Shown: positions 46,861-56,401 of the stretch, one piece after another
Position numbering within the stretch: position 1 is the first letter of the stretch
How the letters are laid out: every line of letters begins with the position of its first letter
Assembly: GCF_008245045.1 (NCBI RefSeq)
Contig: NZ_CP043428.1
Coordinates: 124,001-188,000 of the forward strand
Reading direction: 5' to 3'
DNA: 64,000 bases
Source: Campylobacter volucris
GTDB taxonomy: Bacteria > Campylobacterota > Campylobacteria > Campylobacterales > Campylobacteraceae
Program-made: the position numbers and the translations under genes
The notes under the pieces: generated by a model
Databases searched by the model: none
What the model saw: only the letters and a program-made list of their open reading frames with translations
Told to the model about the DNA's origin: nothing

Positions 46861-47787
46861 TCATTCCTTATTGAAAAATTCTCTCATACAATCTCGCATA
46901 ATTTGAGGGTCGTTAATGCGATTTACTTGATCTCTAAAATTTGAAGCATCTTCAAGTCCTTTGGAGTATTCATGTAAATGCTTTCTAAAAATACTAACAC
47001 CTTGTTCTTTGTAGTGTTTTAACATTTCTTCAAAATGAGCAAAAATGATTTCATTTTTAGTTTTTTTATCTATTTTTACACCTTGCTTGATTTCATAAAA
47101 AATCCAAGGTTTGCCTATACTAGCTCTTCCTATCATTAATGCATCGCATTTAGTTTTGTTAAATACTTCTTGAGCATTTAAAGCATCTATATCGCCATTT
47201 GCAACTAAAGGAATTTTGATATTTTCTTTAGCTAGTGCTATGGCTTCATAATCAGCATTTCCGCTATACATTTGCTTTCTTGTTCGACCATGCATACTGA
47301 TAAAATCAACCCCAGCATTTTCACAAGCTTTGGCTATACAGATAGGATCTTTTTTATCATACCCCAATCTTACTTTAACGCTTGTTGTTTTTTTCTTGCT
47401 TGTTTTTTTAATGAGTTCTAAAATTTTTTGCAATTTATCAAGATCTTGCAAAAGAGCACTTCCTGCGCATTGTTTTATGACCTTATTTACAGGGCAACCA
47501 CAATTAAAATCAATTCCATCTATAAAATCAAAACGATTTAAGATTTCTACAGCTTGTTTAATGATTTTTTCATCTGATCCTGCAATTTGAACTATATAAG
47601 GATTTTCAAGTTCGGCTTTTTGTAGCATTTTTAAAGTTTTTTCACTTTCATACACTAAAGCATTCGAGCTGATCATCTCGCTAATTGTAACATCAGCTCC
47701 AAATTGCTTTACTAAATTACGCAAAGGTAAGTCAGAAAATCCAGCCATAGGAGCTAAAAATAAAGGTTTTTGCTTAAAATCAATCAT
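46861..47787 (-). CDS. dusB: tRNA-dihydrouridine synthase (DusB type)
   Basis: A 308-residue FMN enzyme that reduces uridines in tRNA. It begins L-A-P-M-A-G-F-S-D near residue 11, with the catalytic cysteine in F-N-C-G-C-P-V-N-K-V near 95-104. The motifs M-H-G-R-T-R near residue 166-171 and A-N-G-D-I near 196-200 bind FMN and substrate. It is the last gene of the dksA-membrane protein-dusB run and overlaps the previous gene by four bases. Confidence 0.94.
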   Translation of the reverse strand: MIDFKQKPLFLAPMAGFSDLPLRNLVKQFGADVTISEMISSNALVYESEKTLKMLQKAELENPYIVQIAGSDEKIIKQAVEILNRFDFIDGIDFNCGCPVNKVIKQCAGSALLQDLDKLQKILELIKKTSKKKTTSVKVRLGYDKKDPICIAKACENAGVDFISMHGRTRKQMYSGNADYEAIALAKENIKIPLVANGDIDALNAQEVFNKTKCDALMIGRASIGKPWIFYEIKQGVKIDKKTKNEIIFAHFEEMLKHYKEQGVSIFRKHLHEYSKGLEDASNFRDQVNRINDPQIMRDCMREFFNKE

Positions 47788-48767
47788 TGTATCATTTTAT
47801 CTAAATCAAATTTTTTATTATGTTCTTTTAAAAATAATACAAGTCTAAAATCTTTAAATTCTTGTTGATCATTGCCTAATTCACTCATTAATTCTTCATA
47901 CATACCAAATTCAGCCAAAATATAGTAATATGCTCTAAAAGCTTGTGCGTGAGTATCTTTGATCTTTTTAAATAAAACTATTAAATTTTGAGGTTCTATT
48001 TTTTTACAAAGAATTTTTGCACTTTGTAAAAATATTTGCTCATTGATTTCATTCATACTTAGTAAAATTTCTATTTCAGCAAGTGAAAGTTCTAAATTTC
48101 CCAATTCATAGCGTTGAAAAAGGGTTAAAATATCTTCTTGAGTTTTTTGAATTTTTAAGCTTTTTATTTTACCATAAGGGGCTTGTTTTAAAATTTCTTT
48201 ATAAGCACTAATGTCTAAATCATTGTTTAATTTTTCTTTATTTTTTAAGTATGAAAATGCATAATCATAGTCTTTGCTGAAGTGATTTTTCTCATTGAGT
48301 ATGAAAATTTCATTATTATAATCTAATTTATATTTTTTAAGATCTACAAAAGATCCATTATAAATTTCATTTAAAATATCAATAATAATATCAATTTTTT
48401 CATTTTGCACTTTTTCTTTAAATACTAAAGTTTTGGTAATTTTTTCTATATCTTGGAATTCTTGGGTTTTAAATTTAACTTTAGCATTTTTTTTGAGTAA
48501 TAAATTTTCGATTAAATTTTCATAGTTTTTACTATCTTTTATAAGATTTTTAAATTGCAAATGTTTTAAAAAGCCATAAAAACTCATATGTAAAAGTGCT
48601 AATATCATTAAAATAAAAGCAGGTAAAATAATCCATATACTAATAGGCAAAGTAAGTTCAAAAGTAGAAAGAGTAAAAGTATAATCACCTAAATTTAAAT
48701 TATAAGCTAAAGCGGCGATGATTAAAAGATAAATCAAACTTGCAAAGAAAAACAATTTTACTTTCAT
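47784..48767 (-). CDS. membrane protein of unknown function, Cj0124c-like
   Basis: A 327-residue protein with two N-terminal membrane segments (about residues 5-23 and 43-65), followed by a long charged, mostly helical cytoplasmic part (70-325). The layout resembles HemY/LapB-type proteins or TPR-like solenoids, e.g. repeated L-S-L-A-E-I-E-I-L-L-S-M and A-Q-A-F-R-A-Y-Y-Y-I-L-A-E-F-G-M-Y. No catalytic motif. It overlaps dksA and dusB by four bases each, so it is part of a coupled operon. Function unknown. Confidence 0.75.
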   Translation of the reverse strand: MKVKLFFFASLIYLLIIAALAYNLNLGDYTFTLSTFELTLPISIWIILPAFILMILALLHMSFYGFLKHLQFKNLIKDSKNYENLIENLLLKKNAKVKFKTQEFQDIEKITKTLVFKEKVQNEKIDIIIDILNEIYNGSFVDLKKYKLDYNNEIFILNEKNHFSKDYDYAFSYLKNKEKLNNDLDISAYKEILKQAPYGKIKSLKIQKTQEDILTLFQRYELGNLELSLAEIEILLSMNEINEQIFLQSAKILCKKIEPQNLIVLFKKIKDTHAQAFRAYYYILAEFGMYEELMSELGNDQQEFKDFRLVLFLKEHNKKFDLDKMIQ

Positions 48768-49120
48768 ATTTCTTTCCTTTTTTCTAAATTTTCACGACAA
48801 TTAATACAATATTTTGCATGAGGTTTGACTTTCAATCTTTCAGGATGAATGTATTCCTCGCAATATTCGCAAATTCCATAGGTGTTGTTGTCTATTTTAC
48901 TTAATGAAAGCTTAATTTCATTTAATTCTTTTTTTAAATTTTCATTTATAGTAAAATCAATGTGTGAGCTATTGTCAATTTGTTGCATATCTACTTCATC
49001 GCGTGGTTCGCTACTGTGGAGATTGTTGATATTAGTTATATTGCCTTGAAGCTCTTGTAAAATTTCTTCTTGTCTTTTTTCAAGAATATTTTTAAATTCT
49101 TCAAGTTGTAATTCTTGCAT
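48764..49120 (-). CDS. dksA: RNA polymerase-binding transcription factor DksA
   Basis: A 118-residue TraR/DksA-family regulator. The coiled coil tip lies near residues 40-60 with D-E-V-D near 39-42. The zinc finger is C-E-Y-C near 83-86 and C-I-N-C-R near 107-111. DksA inserts into the RNA polymerase secondary channel and acts with ppGpp in the stringent response. It overlaps the membrane protein gene by four bases. Confidence 0.94.
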   Translation of the reverse strand: MQELQLEEFKNILEKRQEEILQELQGNITNINNLHSSEPRDEVDMQQIDNSSHIDFTINENLKKELNEIKLSLSKIDNNTYGICEYCEEYIHPERLKVKPHAKYCINCRENLEKRKEI

Positions 49121-49128
49121 AAATGCTC

Positions 49129-49584
49129 CTATTTGTGGTATGGATGGTTTGTATTAATGCAAAATGCTCGATAAATTTGTTCTAAAAGCATTGTTTTTGC
49201 AAATTTATGTGCTAAGGTCATTTTGCTCAAAGCTATATTTATGTCCATTTGATCAAGAAAAGTTTTTTCAAAGCCATATGCTCCACCTATGAAAAAAGAA
49301 ATTTCATTTTTATCTTGTAAAAACGAAGCAAATTCAGCACTTGTAAATTCTTTTCCTTTTTCATCCAAGGCTATACAAAAACCTTTCTTGTATGGATTTA
49401 AAGCTTGAGTGTAAGCTTTTTTTGCTTCATTGGCATTGGTGTTTTGTGCGTTGGCTATTTTGTTATTAAAAATACATATTTGGTTAAAATTTGCAAATTT
49501 TTTTATAAGCTTGGTGTAATGTTCATCAAACTTATAAAATTCATCATTATTGTTTTTTTGTATGCTAATAATTTGAATTTGCAT
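49129..49584 (-). CDS. rlmH: 23S rRNA (pseudouridine1915-N3)-methyltransferase RlmH
   Basis: A 151-residue SPOUT methyltransferase. Typical motifs are L-D-E-K-G-K-E near residue 78-84, F-F-I-G-G-A-Y-G near 98-105 (SAM-binding knot) and the C-terminal [17 protein letters not shown]. It modifies helix 69 of 23S rRNA. It is two bases from accD and eight from dksA in a tight operon. Confidence 0.95.
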   Translation of the reverse strand: MQIQIISIQKNNNDEFYKFDEHYTKLIKKFANFNQICIFNNKIANAQNTNANEAKKAYTQALNPYKKGFCIALDEKGKEFTSAEFASFLQDKNEISFFIGGAYGFEKTFLDQMDINIALSKMTLAHKFAKTMLLEQIYRAFCINTNHPYHK

Positions 49585-49586
49585 TT

Positions 49587-50432
49587 TTAATTTTTAGAAA
49601 AAAATTTTAAAAAATCACCGATAAATTTTTTATGATCATTTCTTTCTACTATGGCATCGATTAAGCCATGTTCAAGTAAAAATTCAGCTCTTTGAAAACC
49701 TTCAGGTAAATCAGCTCCTATGGTTTGTTTAATAACTCTTGCACCAGCAAAGCCTACTAAAGCTCCAGGTTCAGCTATGATAATATCTCCAAGCCATGCA
49801 AAAGATGCGCTTACTCCACCCATAGTAGGATCGGTTAATACTGAAATAAAAGGCAATTTTTCTTCAGCTAAAAGTTTTAATGCCGCACTTGTTTTACTCA
49901 TTTGCATTAAAGAGTAAGTGCTTTCTTGCATTCTAGCGCCACCACTAGCACTTACAATTACTACAGGAGTCTTTTTTTCTATCGCTCTTTCTATCGCTCT
50001 TAAAATTTTTTCACCCTCAACTGAACCTAAACTTCCACCCATAAAAGAAAAATCAAAAACAACAAGCTGAGTTTTTACCCCATCTATAGTGCATTCTCCG
50101 CTTATAAGAGCACTTTTTCTACCTGTTTTTTCTTCATTTTCTGCTAATCTTTTTTTATAAGATTTACTATCAACAAATTTTAAAGGATCTATAGCATGTA
50201 AATCTTTATCCATTTCTATAAAAGAGCCTTCATCACTTAGTAATTCTATGCGTTTTAATGGAGAAAGTCTCATGTGAAAATTGCATTTTGGGCAAACATT
50301 ATAAGAAGTTTCTATTTCTTTATAGTACATTAGTGCATGACAAGAATTACATTTTACCCAGTGATTTGGTGCTTCATTTGGGGTTGCTTGTTTGCGTCTT
50401 ATACTAGAAAAAATATCTAAAAAATTCATCAT
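49587..50432 (-). CDS. accD: acetyl-CoA carboxylase carboxyltransferase beta subunit AccD
   Basis: A 281-residue enzyme subunit for malonyl-CoA synthesis. A C4 zinc finger (C-N-S-C near 28-31 and C-P-K-C near 47-50) precedes the crotonase-like domain, which has [10 protein letters not shown] near 151-160 and T-M-G-G-V-S-A-S near 193-200. Two consecutive ATG codons (50432 and 50429) are possible starts. It uses the biotin carrier modified by BirA. In C. jejuni an inositol monophosphatase gene lies between accD and bamA; it is absent here. Confidence 0.96.
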   Translation of the reverse strand: MMNFLDIFSSIRRKQATPNEAPNHWVKCNSCHALMYYKEIETSYNVCPKCNFHMRLSPLKRIELLSDEGSFIEMDKDLHAIDPLKFVDSKSYKKRLAENEEKTGRKSALISGECTIDGVKTQLVVFDFSFMGGSLGSVEGEKILRAIERAIEKKTPVVIVSASGGARMQESTYSLMQMSKTSAALKLLAEEKLPFISVLTDPTMGGVSASFAWLGDIIIAEPGALVGFAGARVIKQTIGADLPEGFQRAEFLLEHGLIDAIVERNDHKKFIGDFLKFFSKN

Positions 50433-50470
50433 CTCTACCTAAAATAAAATTTCAAAATTATAACAAGATT

Positions 50471-52687
50471 TTAAAATCTTGCACCCAACATAAATTCAAA
50501 TTCGCTTAAATCATCATTTGATTTAGTATTAAATGGTTTAGCAAAAACTAAATTTAAAGCCCCAAGTGGTGTTAGCCATTCAAAACCCACTCCGGTGCTC
50601 CATCTTTGAATTTGAGTGATCGAGCTTTCTCCTATAGTACCATAATCAAAAAAGACACTTCCTCTAAGTTTGATTCTATCAAATATAGGAAAACTAAGCT
50701 CTACAGAATTTGCAAATGCTATAGTTCCTCCAGTCTCATCTCCCCATGCATTTTTAGGACTAACACTTCTTCTATCAAAACCTCGAATCGTTCCTATACC
50801 ACCTAGGTATAATTTTTCATTAATTGGTAAATATCCTTGATCCCATACCTTGTAAAAACTTGCTTTATAACGATAAATTAAATCCCAGCCTATATAATCT
50901 TCTAAACCTTGATAATAATTAAATTTACTAGTTGAGCTAATAAATTTTTGATCCCCACCTAATCCTGCATATTCTAAAGTAGTAGAAGCGATAAAACCAG
51001 ATCTTGGTAAATAATAATCATCTGTATTGTTAAATACAATCGATGGAGCAATAGAACTTTTATAGCTTTTTCCTAATTTATAACCTTGATTGATCAAACG
51101 ATCACTTAAATGATAAATATCACTTTGTTCAAGATTATAAGTAAGATCTACACTAGTGTATCTTCCTAAAGATTTACCTACGCTAATATCAAAACCATAA
51201 TTTCTTTCATCATAGCTATCCCATTCAAAACGATCTGAATATAAAGATCCCCCAAGTGAATAATCACTATCATTAACTCTTGGATTTTTTAAAGCTACTC
51301 TTCCTGATAAAGTTTCATCGCCTTTATCGATGCTAACACTACCTTTCATACCAGAACCTAAAATGTTTGCATCAGATAAAGAAGCACTAAGTAAAATTCC
51401 ATCACTTGTGCCATAGCCAATACCACCTGATATAGCTCCAGTTGAAGCTTCTTTAACTTCAACTATCAAGTCCATATGAGTATCATCAACTCTTTGTTCT
51501 TTGATATCTACATTTTCAAAATAAGCAGTTCTTCTTAATGCATTGCGTGAATCTATCAAATCTGTTCGGTTGTAAAGATTTCCTTCGGTTAGGTAAAGCT
51601 CTCTACGAATGACTCTATCGACTGTTTTTGTATTACCTGAAATTTCAACATTTCTTATATAAACTTTTTCATTCGGTATGACTTTAAAAATTATTATAGC
51701 TTCATGTTTTTCTTTGTCTTTTTGAATATCTGGTATAACTTGAGTATAAGCATAACCTAAATCAGCAGTTTTTGTTTCTATTGTTTTTATATCTTTTCTT
51801 AATTTTTCTATATTGACTTTTTTTCCTATGCTTAGCTCAAGATCTTTTGCTAATTTTTTATTTTCTTCCTCGCTAAAAACAGGATTGTAAATTTGAATAT
51901 CTTTGACTTTATAAATTTCACCTTCGTTAATAAAATAGGTTAAATCAGCTTGGTAAGTATCAGTATAAGTTTTTAAAAATGCTGGAGATACGCTAACATC
52001 TAAATAACCTTCTTTTAAATATACATCAGAGATTCTTGAGCTATCGCTTTCTAAATCAAAAATTTTAAGTTTTCCATCATTAAATCCCCACATCCAACCT
52101 AACAATTCTCTTTGTTTGTTTGCAACAGCTGGTTCTATGTCTGAATAATCTAATTTTTTAGCTCCGCTTAAATGGATATTTTCTATGATAATATTTTCAC
52201 CACGATTAACGATAAAAGTGACTTTTAAAGCATTAGAATTACTAAGTTTTTCATTTTTTGTTTCTACTACGGTATCATAAAAACCTTTGGCTTGATAGAA
52301 AAGTTTTATTTTTTCTATAGATTCTTTAATGGAATTTTCATCATATAAAAGGCCAGGTTTTAAGCCCACAAGATTTTCTATTTGTTTTCTATCATTACTT
52401 GCGATTCCTTGTATGTCTATTTTTCCAATAGAAGGCTTTTCAACTACTTTAAAAATAATCACTCCATTATTTTCTTCTACAACTATATCTTTAAAATAAT
52501 TTCTGCTAAAAAGATTTTTAACAGCTGTGTCTATGCTTGCAGCACTAATTTTTTGTCCAATTTTTAATTTTGAAATCGCTAAAGCACTTTCTTTGGAAAG
52601 TTGAGATAAACCTTCAAATTTAATTTCTTTAATAGTAGATGCACAAAGTGAACTCGATAGTGCAAAAAATACAAACCATTTTTTCAT
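50471..52687 (-). CDS. bamA: outer membrane protein assembly factor BamA
   Basis: A 738-residue Omp85 protein. Signal peptide residues 1-16. Five POTRA domains follow to about residue 410, with I-K-E-I-K-F-E-G-L at 19-27 and V-Y-I-R-N-V-E-I-S-G-N-T-K-T-V in the last. The C-terminal beta-barrel carries the lid motif I-R-G-F-D near 641-645 and ends E-F-M-L-G-A-R-F with terminal Phe. It inserts barrels into the outer membrane. It precedes accD by 38 bases and is divergent from tyrA. Confidence 0.96.
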   Translation of the reverse strand: MKKWFVFFALSSSLCASTIKEIKFEGLSQLSKESALAISKLKIGQKISAASIDTAVKNLFSRNYFKDIVVEENNGVIIFKVVEKPSIGKIDIQGIASNDRKQIENLVGLKPGLLYDENSIKESIEKIKLFYQAKGFYDTVVETKNEKLSNSNALKVTFIVNRGENIIIENIHLSGAKKLDYSDIEPAVANKQRELLGWMWGFNDGKLKIFDLESDSSRISDVYLKEGYLDVSVSPAFLKTYTDTYQADLTYFINEGEIYKVKDIQIYNPVFSEEENKKLAKDLELSIGKKVNIEKLRKDIKTIETKTADLGYAYTQVIPDIQKDKEKHEAIIIFKVIPNEKVYIRNVEISGNTKTVDRVIRRELYLTEGNLYNRTDLIDSRNALRRTAYFENVDIKEQRVDDTHMDLIVEVKEASTGAISGGIGYGTSDGILLSASLSDANILGSGMKGSVSIDKGDETLSGRVALKNPRVNDSDYSLGGSLYSDRFEWDSYDERNYGFDISVGKSLGRYTSVDLTYNLEQSDIYHLSDRLINQGYKLGKSYKSSIAPSIVFNNTDDYYLPRSGFIASTTLEYAGLGGDQKFISSTSKFNYYQGLEDYIGWDLIYRYKASFYKVWDQGYLPINEKLYLGGIGTIRGFDRRSVSPKNAWGDETGGTIAFANSVELSFPIFDRIKLRGSVFFDYGTIGESSITQIQRWSTGVGFEWLTPLGALNLVFAKPFNTKSNDDLSEFEFMLGARF

Positions 52688-52767
52688 TAGTAATTACCTA
52701 AAAAATTTATATACAAAAGCGTTATAATAGCAAAATATTTTTAATCAATAGTTTTTAAGGCGAAATT

Positions 52768-53595
52768 ATGAAAGTAGGTATAGTTGGACTTGGTTTAATA
52801 GGTGGTTCTTTGGGTATTAGTTTAAGAGAAAATAAGCTTATTGATATAGTTTGTGGATATGATATTAATAAGGAATTTGAGCAAATTGCACTAGAAAAAA
52901 AATTAGTAGATAAAATAGTAGATTTTGAAAAAATTAAACAATGTGATGTGATTTTTTTAGCCATTCCTGTAGATGCAATTATTAGCATTTTAAAGGATTT
53001 AGAAGATGTTACTCAAGATTGCACTATTATTGAGCTTGGAAGTACAAAACAAGAGCTTATAAAAAATTTATCCATTAATTTAAAAAGTCATTTTATAGCA
53101 GCTCACCCTATGGCTGGGACTGAAAATAGTGGTCCAAATGCTGCGGTTAAAGATTTATATAAAAATGCAGTTTGCATACTCTGTGATATCGAAAATGCTA
53201 CACATTTACACCAAAAAAGAGCTATAGAAATTTTTTCTGATTTAGGGATGAAATTAGTATTTATGGATAGTATATCTCATGATCATCATACAGCTATTAT
53301 CTCTCATTTGCCACATGTAATTAGTTTTTCTTTGGCAAATTTTGTCATGAAAGAAGAAAATAAAAAAAATATAGCTCATCTTGGAGGTCCTTCTTTTAAA
53401 GATATGTGTAGAATTGCTAAGTCAAATCCAAAAATGTGGAGTGGAATTTTTCAACAAAATAAGCAAAATTTGTTAAATTGCATAGCTTTGTTTCAAAAAG
53501 AATTACAAGAATGTAAAGAAATGATAGAAAAAAGTGATGCTCATGAACTTCAAACTTGGATAAAAGATGCAAATAAATTAAGAGAAATTTTATAA
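52768..53595 (+). CDS. tyrA: prephenate dehydrogenase TyrA
   Basis: A 275-residue NAD-dependent enzyme of tyrosine synthesis, without a chorismate mutase or ACT domain. The Rossmann motif is G-I-V-G-L-G-L-I-G-G-S-L-G near residues 3-15. Conserved catalytic-region motifs are A-A-H-P-M-A-G-T-E-N near 111-120 and I-S-H-L-P-H near 177-182. AAGGCGA precedes the ATG. It diverges from bamA with an 80-base gap. Confidence 0.95.
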   Translation: MKVGIVGLGLIGGSLGISLRENKLIDIVCGYDINKEFEQIALEKKLVDKIVDFEKIKQCDVIFLAIPVDAIISILKDLEDVTQDCTIIELGSTKQELIKNLSINLKSHFIAAHPMAGTENSGPNAAVKDLYKNAVCILCDIENATHLHQKRAIEIFSDLGMKLVFMDSISHDHHTAIISHLPHVISFSLANFVMKEENKKNIAHLGGPSFKDMCRIAKSNPKMWSGIFQQNKQNLLNCIALFQKELQECKEMIEKSDAHELQTWIKDANKLREIL

Positions 53596-53679
53596 TTTTA
53601 TCTACTAATTTACTCTTAATTTGCTATAGAATAATATATTGTATAGTAAAAATTAAATTTTTAAGAATTGAAGGTAGAA

Positions 53680-55059
53680 ATGGTTTTTGCTCGTAAAAGA
53701 TCAAATAAAAAATGGTTTTTCTTGGTATTTTTGGTGCTCATTGTTATAGTTGCTTTTGTTTTAAATACAGGATGGTTTGAAAGAGGAGCTCCTATTATAA
53801 AAACCAAATCAGATGTCATATATAGCAATTTAAATGATCCAATTACTATAGAAATTGATGATAAAATAACCCTAAAAGATGTAAAAGTAACTTTATTTAA
53901 AGACAATGAACTAAATGGCCAAATTTTAGTCAATGAAAAAGTTCAAGGAAAAAAGAAAAATATACGCTTTGATTTAAAACTTCCAAAATTAGCTTATAAA
54001 GAAAAAATAAATTCATATAAGCTTTTAATCGAAGCTAGCGATAATAGCTTTTGGAATCTTTTCTTGGGAAATATTGCCTCTAAAGAGATAAAAATCATAG
54101 TAGATACAAAAAATCCTACAGTAGATATTATAAATAATTCTTATCAGATAGAACAAGGTGGAGTAGGTAGTGTAGTATTTAAAGCAAGTGATGAAAATTT
54201 AGAAGATGTGTATATAACAACCGATAAAGATAGGATATTTAAAGTAATTCCTTTTGTTAAAGAAGGATATTATACAGCATTGATTCCTTGGGATGTTAAA
54301 GATGAAAATTTTAGAGCTTATGTTGTAGCTAAGGATAAAGCAGGAAATATCAATAAACAAAGAATTAGATACTATTTTGCTAATAAAAAATACCGAGTAT
54401 CTAATATAAAATTAAGTGATAAATTTATAGATGGTAAAATTGAATTTTTAGCTCAAAAACATGCCCCAAAAGATAAAGAATTAACTAGACTTGAAAAATT
54501 TAAATTTGTCAATGAAGATTTAAGAAATTCTAATGAAGTATTGATACATGAAATTACAAGTAAAGTTCCAGATGGTATGATTAATAATTTCAAGATCAAT
54601 CTTTTTATACCTTTAAAAAATGCTCAAAAAGTAGCTGATTATGCTGATCATAGATTTTATTCTTATAATAATGAACCTTTAAGTAATTCTTATCATATGG
54701 GGCTTGATTTAGCTAGTGTTAAAGAAGCTCCTATTGTTAGTAATAACGATGGTGAAGTTGTCTTTGTCCAAGAAAATGGAATTTATGGATTAAATATCAT
54801 TGTTTATCATGGTTTTGGAATTTATACTCTTTATGGGCATTGTACTGATGTGAATGTGCATGTAGGAGATAAAGTCAAAGCAGGAGAGATTATAGGAACT
54901 ACTGGAACTACAGGTTTAGCACTTGGAGATCATGTGCATTTTGGAGTCTTGGTTCAAGGAGTTGAGGTGCGTCCTGAGCAATGGCAGGATGCAAAATGGA
55001 TAAGAGATAATATATATAATGTCTTAAATTCAAGTAAGAAAAAAATTTTGAGTGAATAA
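53680..55059 (+). CDS. M23-family peptidoglycan endopeptidase, membrane-anchored
   Basis: A 459-residue protein. A membrane anchor occupies residues 11-32 after a positively charged start (A-R-K-R-S-N-K-K). A long middle part is strand-rich, Ig-like. The LytM domain is at about 335-450 with the zinc ligands in Y-H-M-G-L-D-L (H and D) and H-V-H-F-G. It cuts peptide cross-links and contributes to helical shape in this group. The start is ATG 53680 with AAGG upstream; the frame extends four codons further to a TTG. It overlaps the longest lpxC frame by a few bases. Confidence 0.9.
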   Translation: MVFARKRSNKKWFFLVFLVLIVIVAFVLNTGWFERGAPIIKTKSDVIYSNLNDPITIEIDDKITLKDVKVTLFKDNELNGQILVNEKVQGKKKNIRFDLKLPKLAYKEKINSYKLLIEASDNSFWNLFLGNIASKEIKIIVDTKNPTVDIINNSYQIEQGGVGSVVFKASDENLEDVYITTDKDRIFKVIPFVKEGYYTALIPWDVKDENFRAYVVAKDKAGNINKQRIRYYFANKKYRVSNIKLSDKFIDGKIEFLAQKHAPKDKELTRLEKFKFVNEDLRNSNEVLIHEITSKVPDGMINNFKINLFIPLKNAQKVADYADHRFYSYNNEPLSNSYHMGLDLASVKEAPIVSNNDGEVVFVQENGIYGLNIIVYHGFGIYTLYGHCTDVNVHVGDKVKAGEIIGTTGTTGLALGDHVHFGVLVQGVEVRPEQWQDAKWIRDNIYNVLNSSKKKILSE

Positions 55060-55060
55060 G

Positions 55061-55945
55061 ATGAATCAAACAACTATAGCAAAGATTGTAAAAGGCGTAG
55101 GCATAGGCTTGCATAAAGGAGAACCAATTAGTATTCAACTAGAGCCATTAGAGGCAAATAGTGGCATAGTTTTTTATAGAAGTGATCTTGGAATTTCTTA
55201 TGAAGCTAAACCTCAAAATGTTATTGATACAAAAATGGCCACAGTAATAGGAGATCAAAGAGGATATATTTCAACTATAGAGCATTTAATGAGTGCTATT
55301 AATGCTTATGGTATAGATAATATTCGTATTGTATTAAGCGCTAATGAGGCTCCTGTTATGGATGGTAGCAGTATAGGTTTTTGTATGATGCTTGATGAAG
55401 CGGGTTTAAAAGAGCTTGATGAGGTAAAGAAAATTTTAGTGATTAAAAAAACTATTGAAGTTAAAGAAGGTAATAAATTTGTTCGTTTAAGTCCTACAGA
55501 TATGCCTATTATAAACTATACCATAGAATTTGATAATCCTATCATAGGAAAACAAAATTATTGTTTTGAATTTAGCAAGCAAAATTATATCGAGCAAATA
55601 GCAAGAGCTAGGACTTTTGGTTTTTTAAAAGATGTTCAAGCGTTAAGAGCTATGAATTTAGGTCTTGGTGGAAGTTTGGAAAATGCTGTTGTAATTGATG
55701 ATAATCGTATTTTAAATCCTGAAGGTTTGCGTTTTAAAGATGAGTTTGTGCGTCATAAAATTTTAGATGCCATTGGAGATTTGACTTTGCTTGGATATAG
55801 AGTTTTTGGAGATTATACTTCCTATGCAGGTTCGCATAAACTTAATCATCTTTTAACAAAAGAATTATTAAAAGATTCTAGTGCATATGAAGTAGTAAGC
55901 TTAGAAAAAAGCACTCAAAAAGTCTATGAAAAGGTTTTTGCATAA
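55061..55945 (+). CDS. lpxC: UDP-3-O-acyl-GlcNAc deacetylase LpxC
   Basis: A 294-residue zinc deacetylase for the committed step of lipid A synthesis. It begins M-N-Q-T-T-I-A-K, with the family pattern G-V-G-I-G-L-H-K-G near 12-20. The first zinc ligand is H75 in I-E-H-L-M-S-A-I, and H-K-I-L-D-A-I-G-D near 229-237 holds the second His and Asp ligands. The start ATG 55061 is preferred to the GTG three codons earlier within the previous gene. The length equals that of C. jejuni LpxC. Confidence 0.96.
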   Translation: MNQTTIAKIVKGVGIGLHKGEPISIQLEPLEANSGIVFYRSDLGISYEAKPQNVIDTKMATVIGDQRGYISTIEHLMSAINAYGIDNIRIVLSANEAPVMDGSSIGFCMMLDEAGLKELDEVKKILVIKKTIEVKEGNKFVRLSPTDMPIINYTIEFDNPIIGKQNYCFEFSKQNYIEQIARARTFGFLKDVQALRAMNLGLGGSLENAVVIDDNRILNPEGLRFKDEFVRHKILDAIGDLTLLGYRVFGDYTSYAGSHKLNHLLTKELLKDSSAYEVVSLEKSTQKVYEKVFA

Positions 55946-55956
55946 AAAAGATTACT

Positions 55957-56394
55957 TTGCTTTTAAATGCTATTTCTAAGCCTTTAATGCTTGGAATTTA
56001 TGAAAATGAGAATTTGCTAGAGCTTATTGAAAATGATTTAAAAGTAAGTGAAATTTTACCCAAAATAATGCAAGAAATACTTTTGAAATATGAGCTTGAA
56101 AAATTAATTTATGTTCATGGACCAGGTTCGTATATGGGTATTAAGATTAGCTATGTATCGTTTAAAACTTTAGCTATTGTTAAAAATATACCTTTGTTAG
56201 CCATAAATGCTTTTGAGTTAAATAATAACGAGCCAATACCAGCTAATAAACATTTGTGTTTTGTAAAAAATGAAAAAGGTGATATTTGCTTACAAAAAGC
56301 ACAAGCTGGGAAATTTTTTATGCCGCAAAGTTTGAAAAATTTAAATTTGAGTGAGGATAATACTCCTTTTTATGTCTTAGACGCAATTAATTGA
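55957..56394 (+). CDS. short TsaB-like protein, Cj0133-like
   Basis: A protein of about 145 residues resembling the N-terminal half of TsaB, the partner that supports TsaD in forming the t6A modification of tRNA. Motif: Y-V-H-G-P-G-S-Y-M-G-I-K-I (near 53-65), the G-P-G-S-x-T-G-x-R-like element of the family. The usual TsaB is about 200-230 residues, so the C-terminal lobe is missing. No ATG is available: the first standard start is TTG 55957; upstream in frame are only ATA and ATT before a stop at 55927. This makes the start uncertain. Confidence 0.65.
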   Translation: MLLNAISKPLMLGIYENENLLELIENDLKVSEILPKIMQEILLKYELEKLIYVHGPGSYMGIKISYVSFKTLAIVKNIPLLAINAFELNNNEPIPANKHLCFVKNEKGDICLQKAQAGKFFMPQSLKNLNLSEDNTPFYVLDAIN

Positions 56395-56401
56395 GGTTTA
56401 A

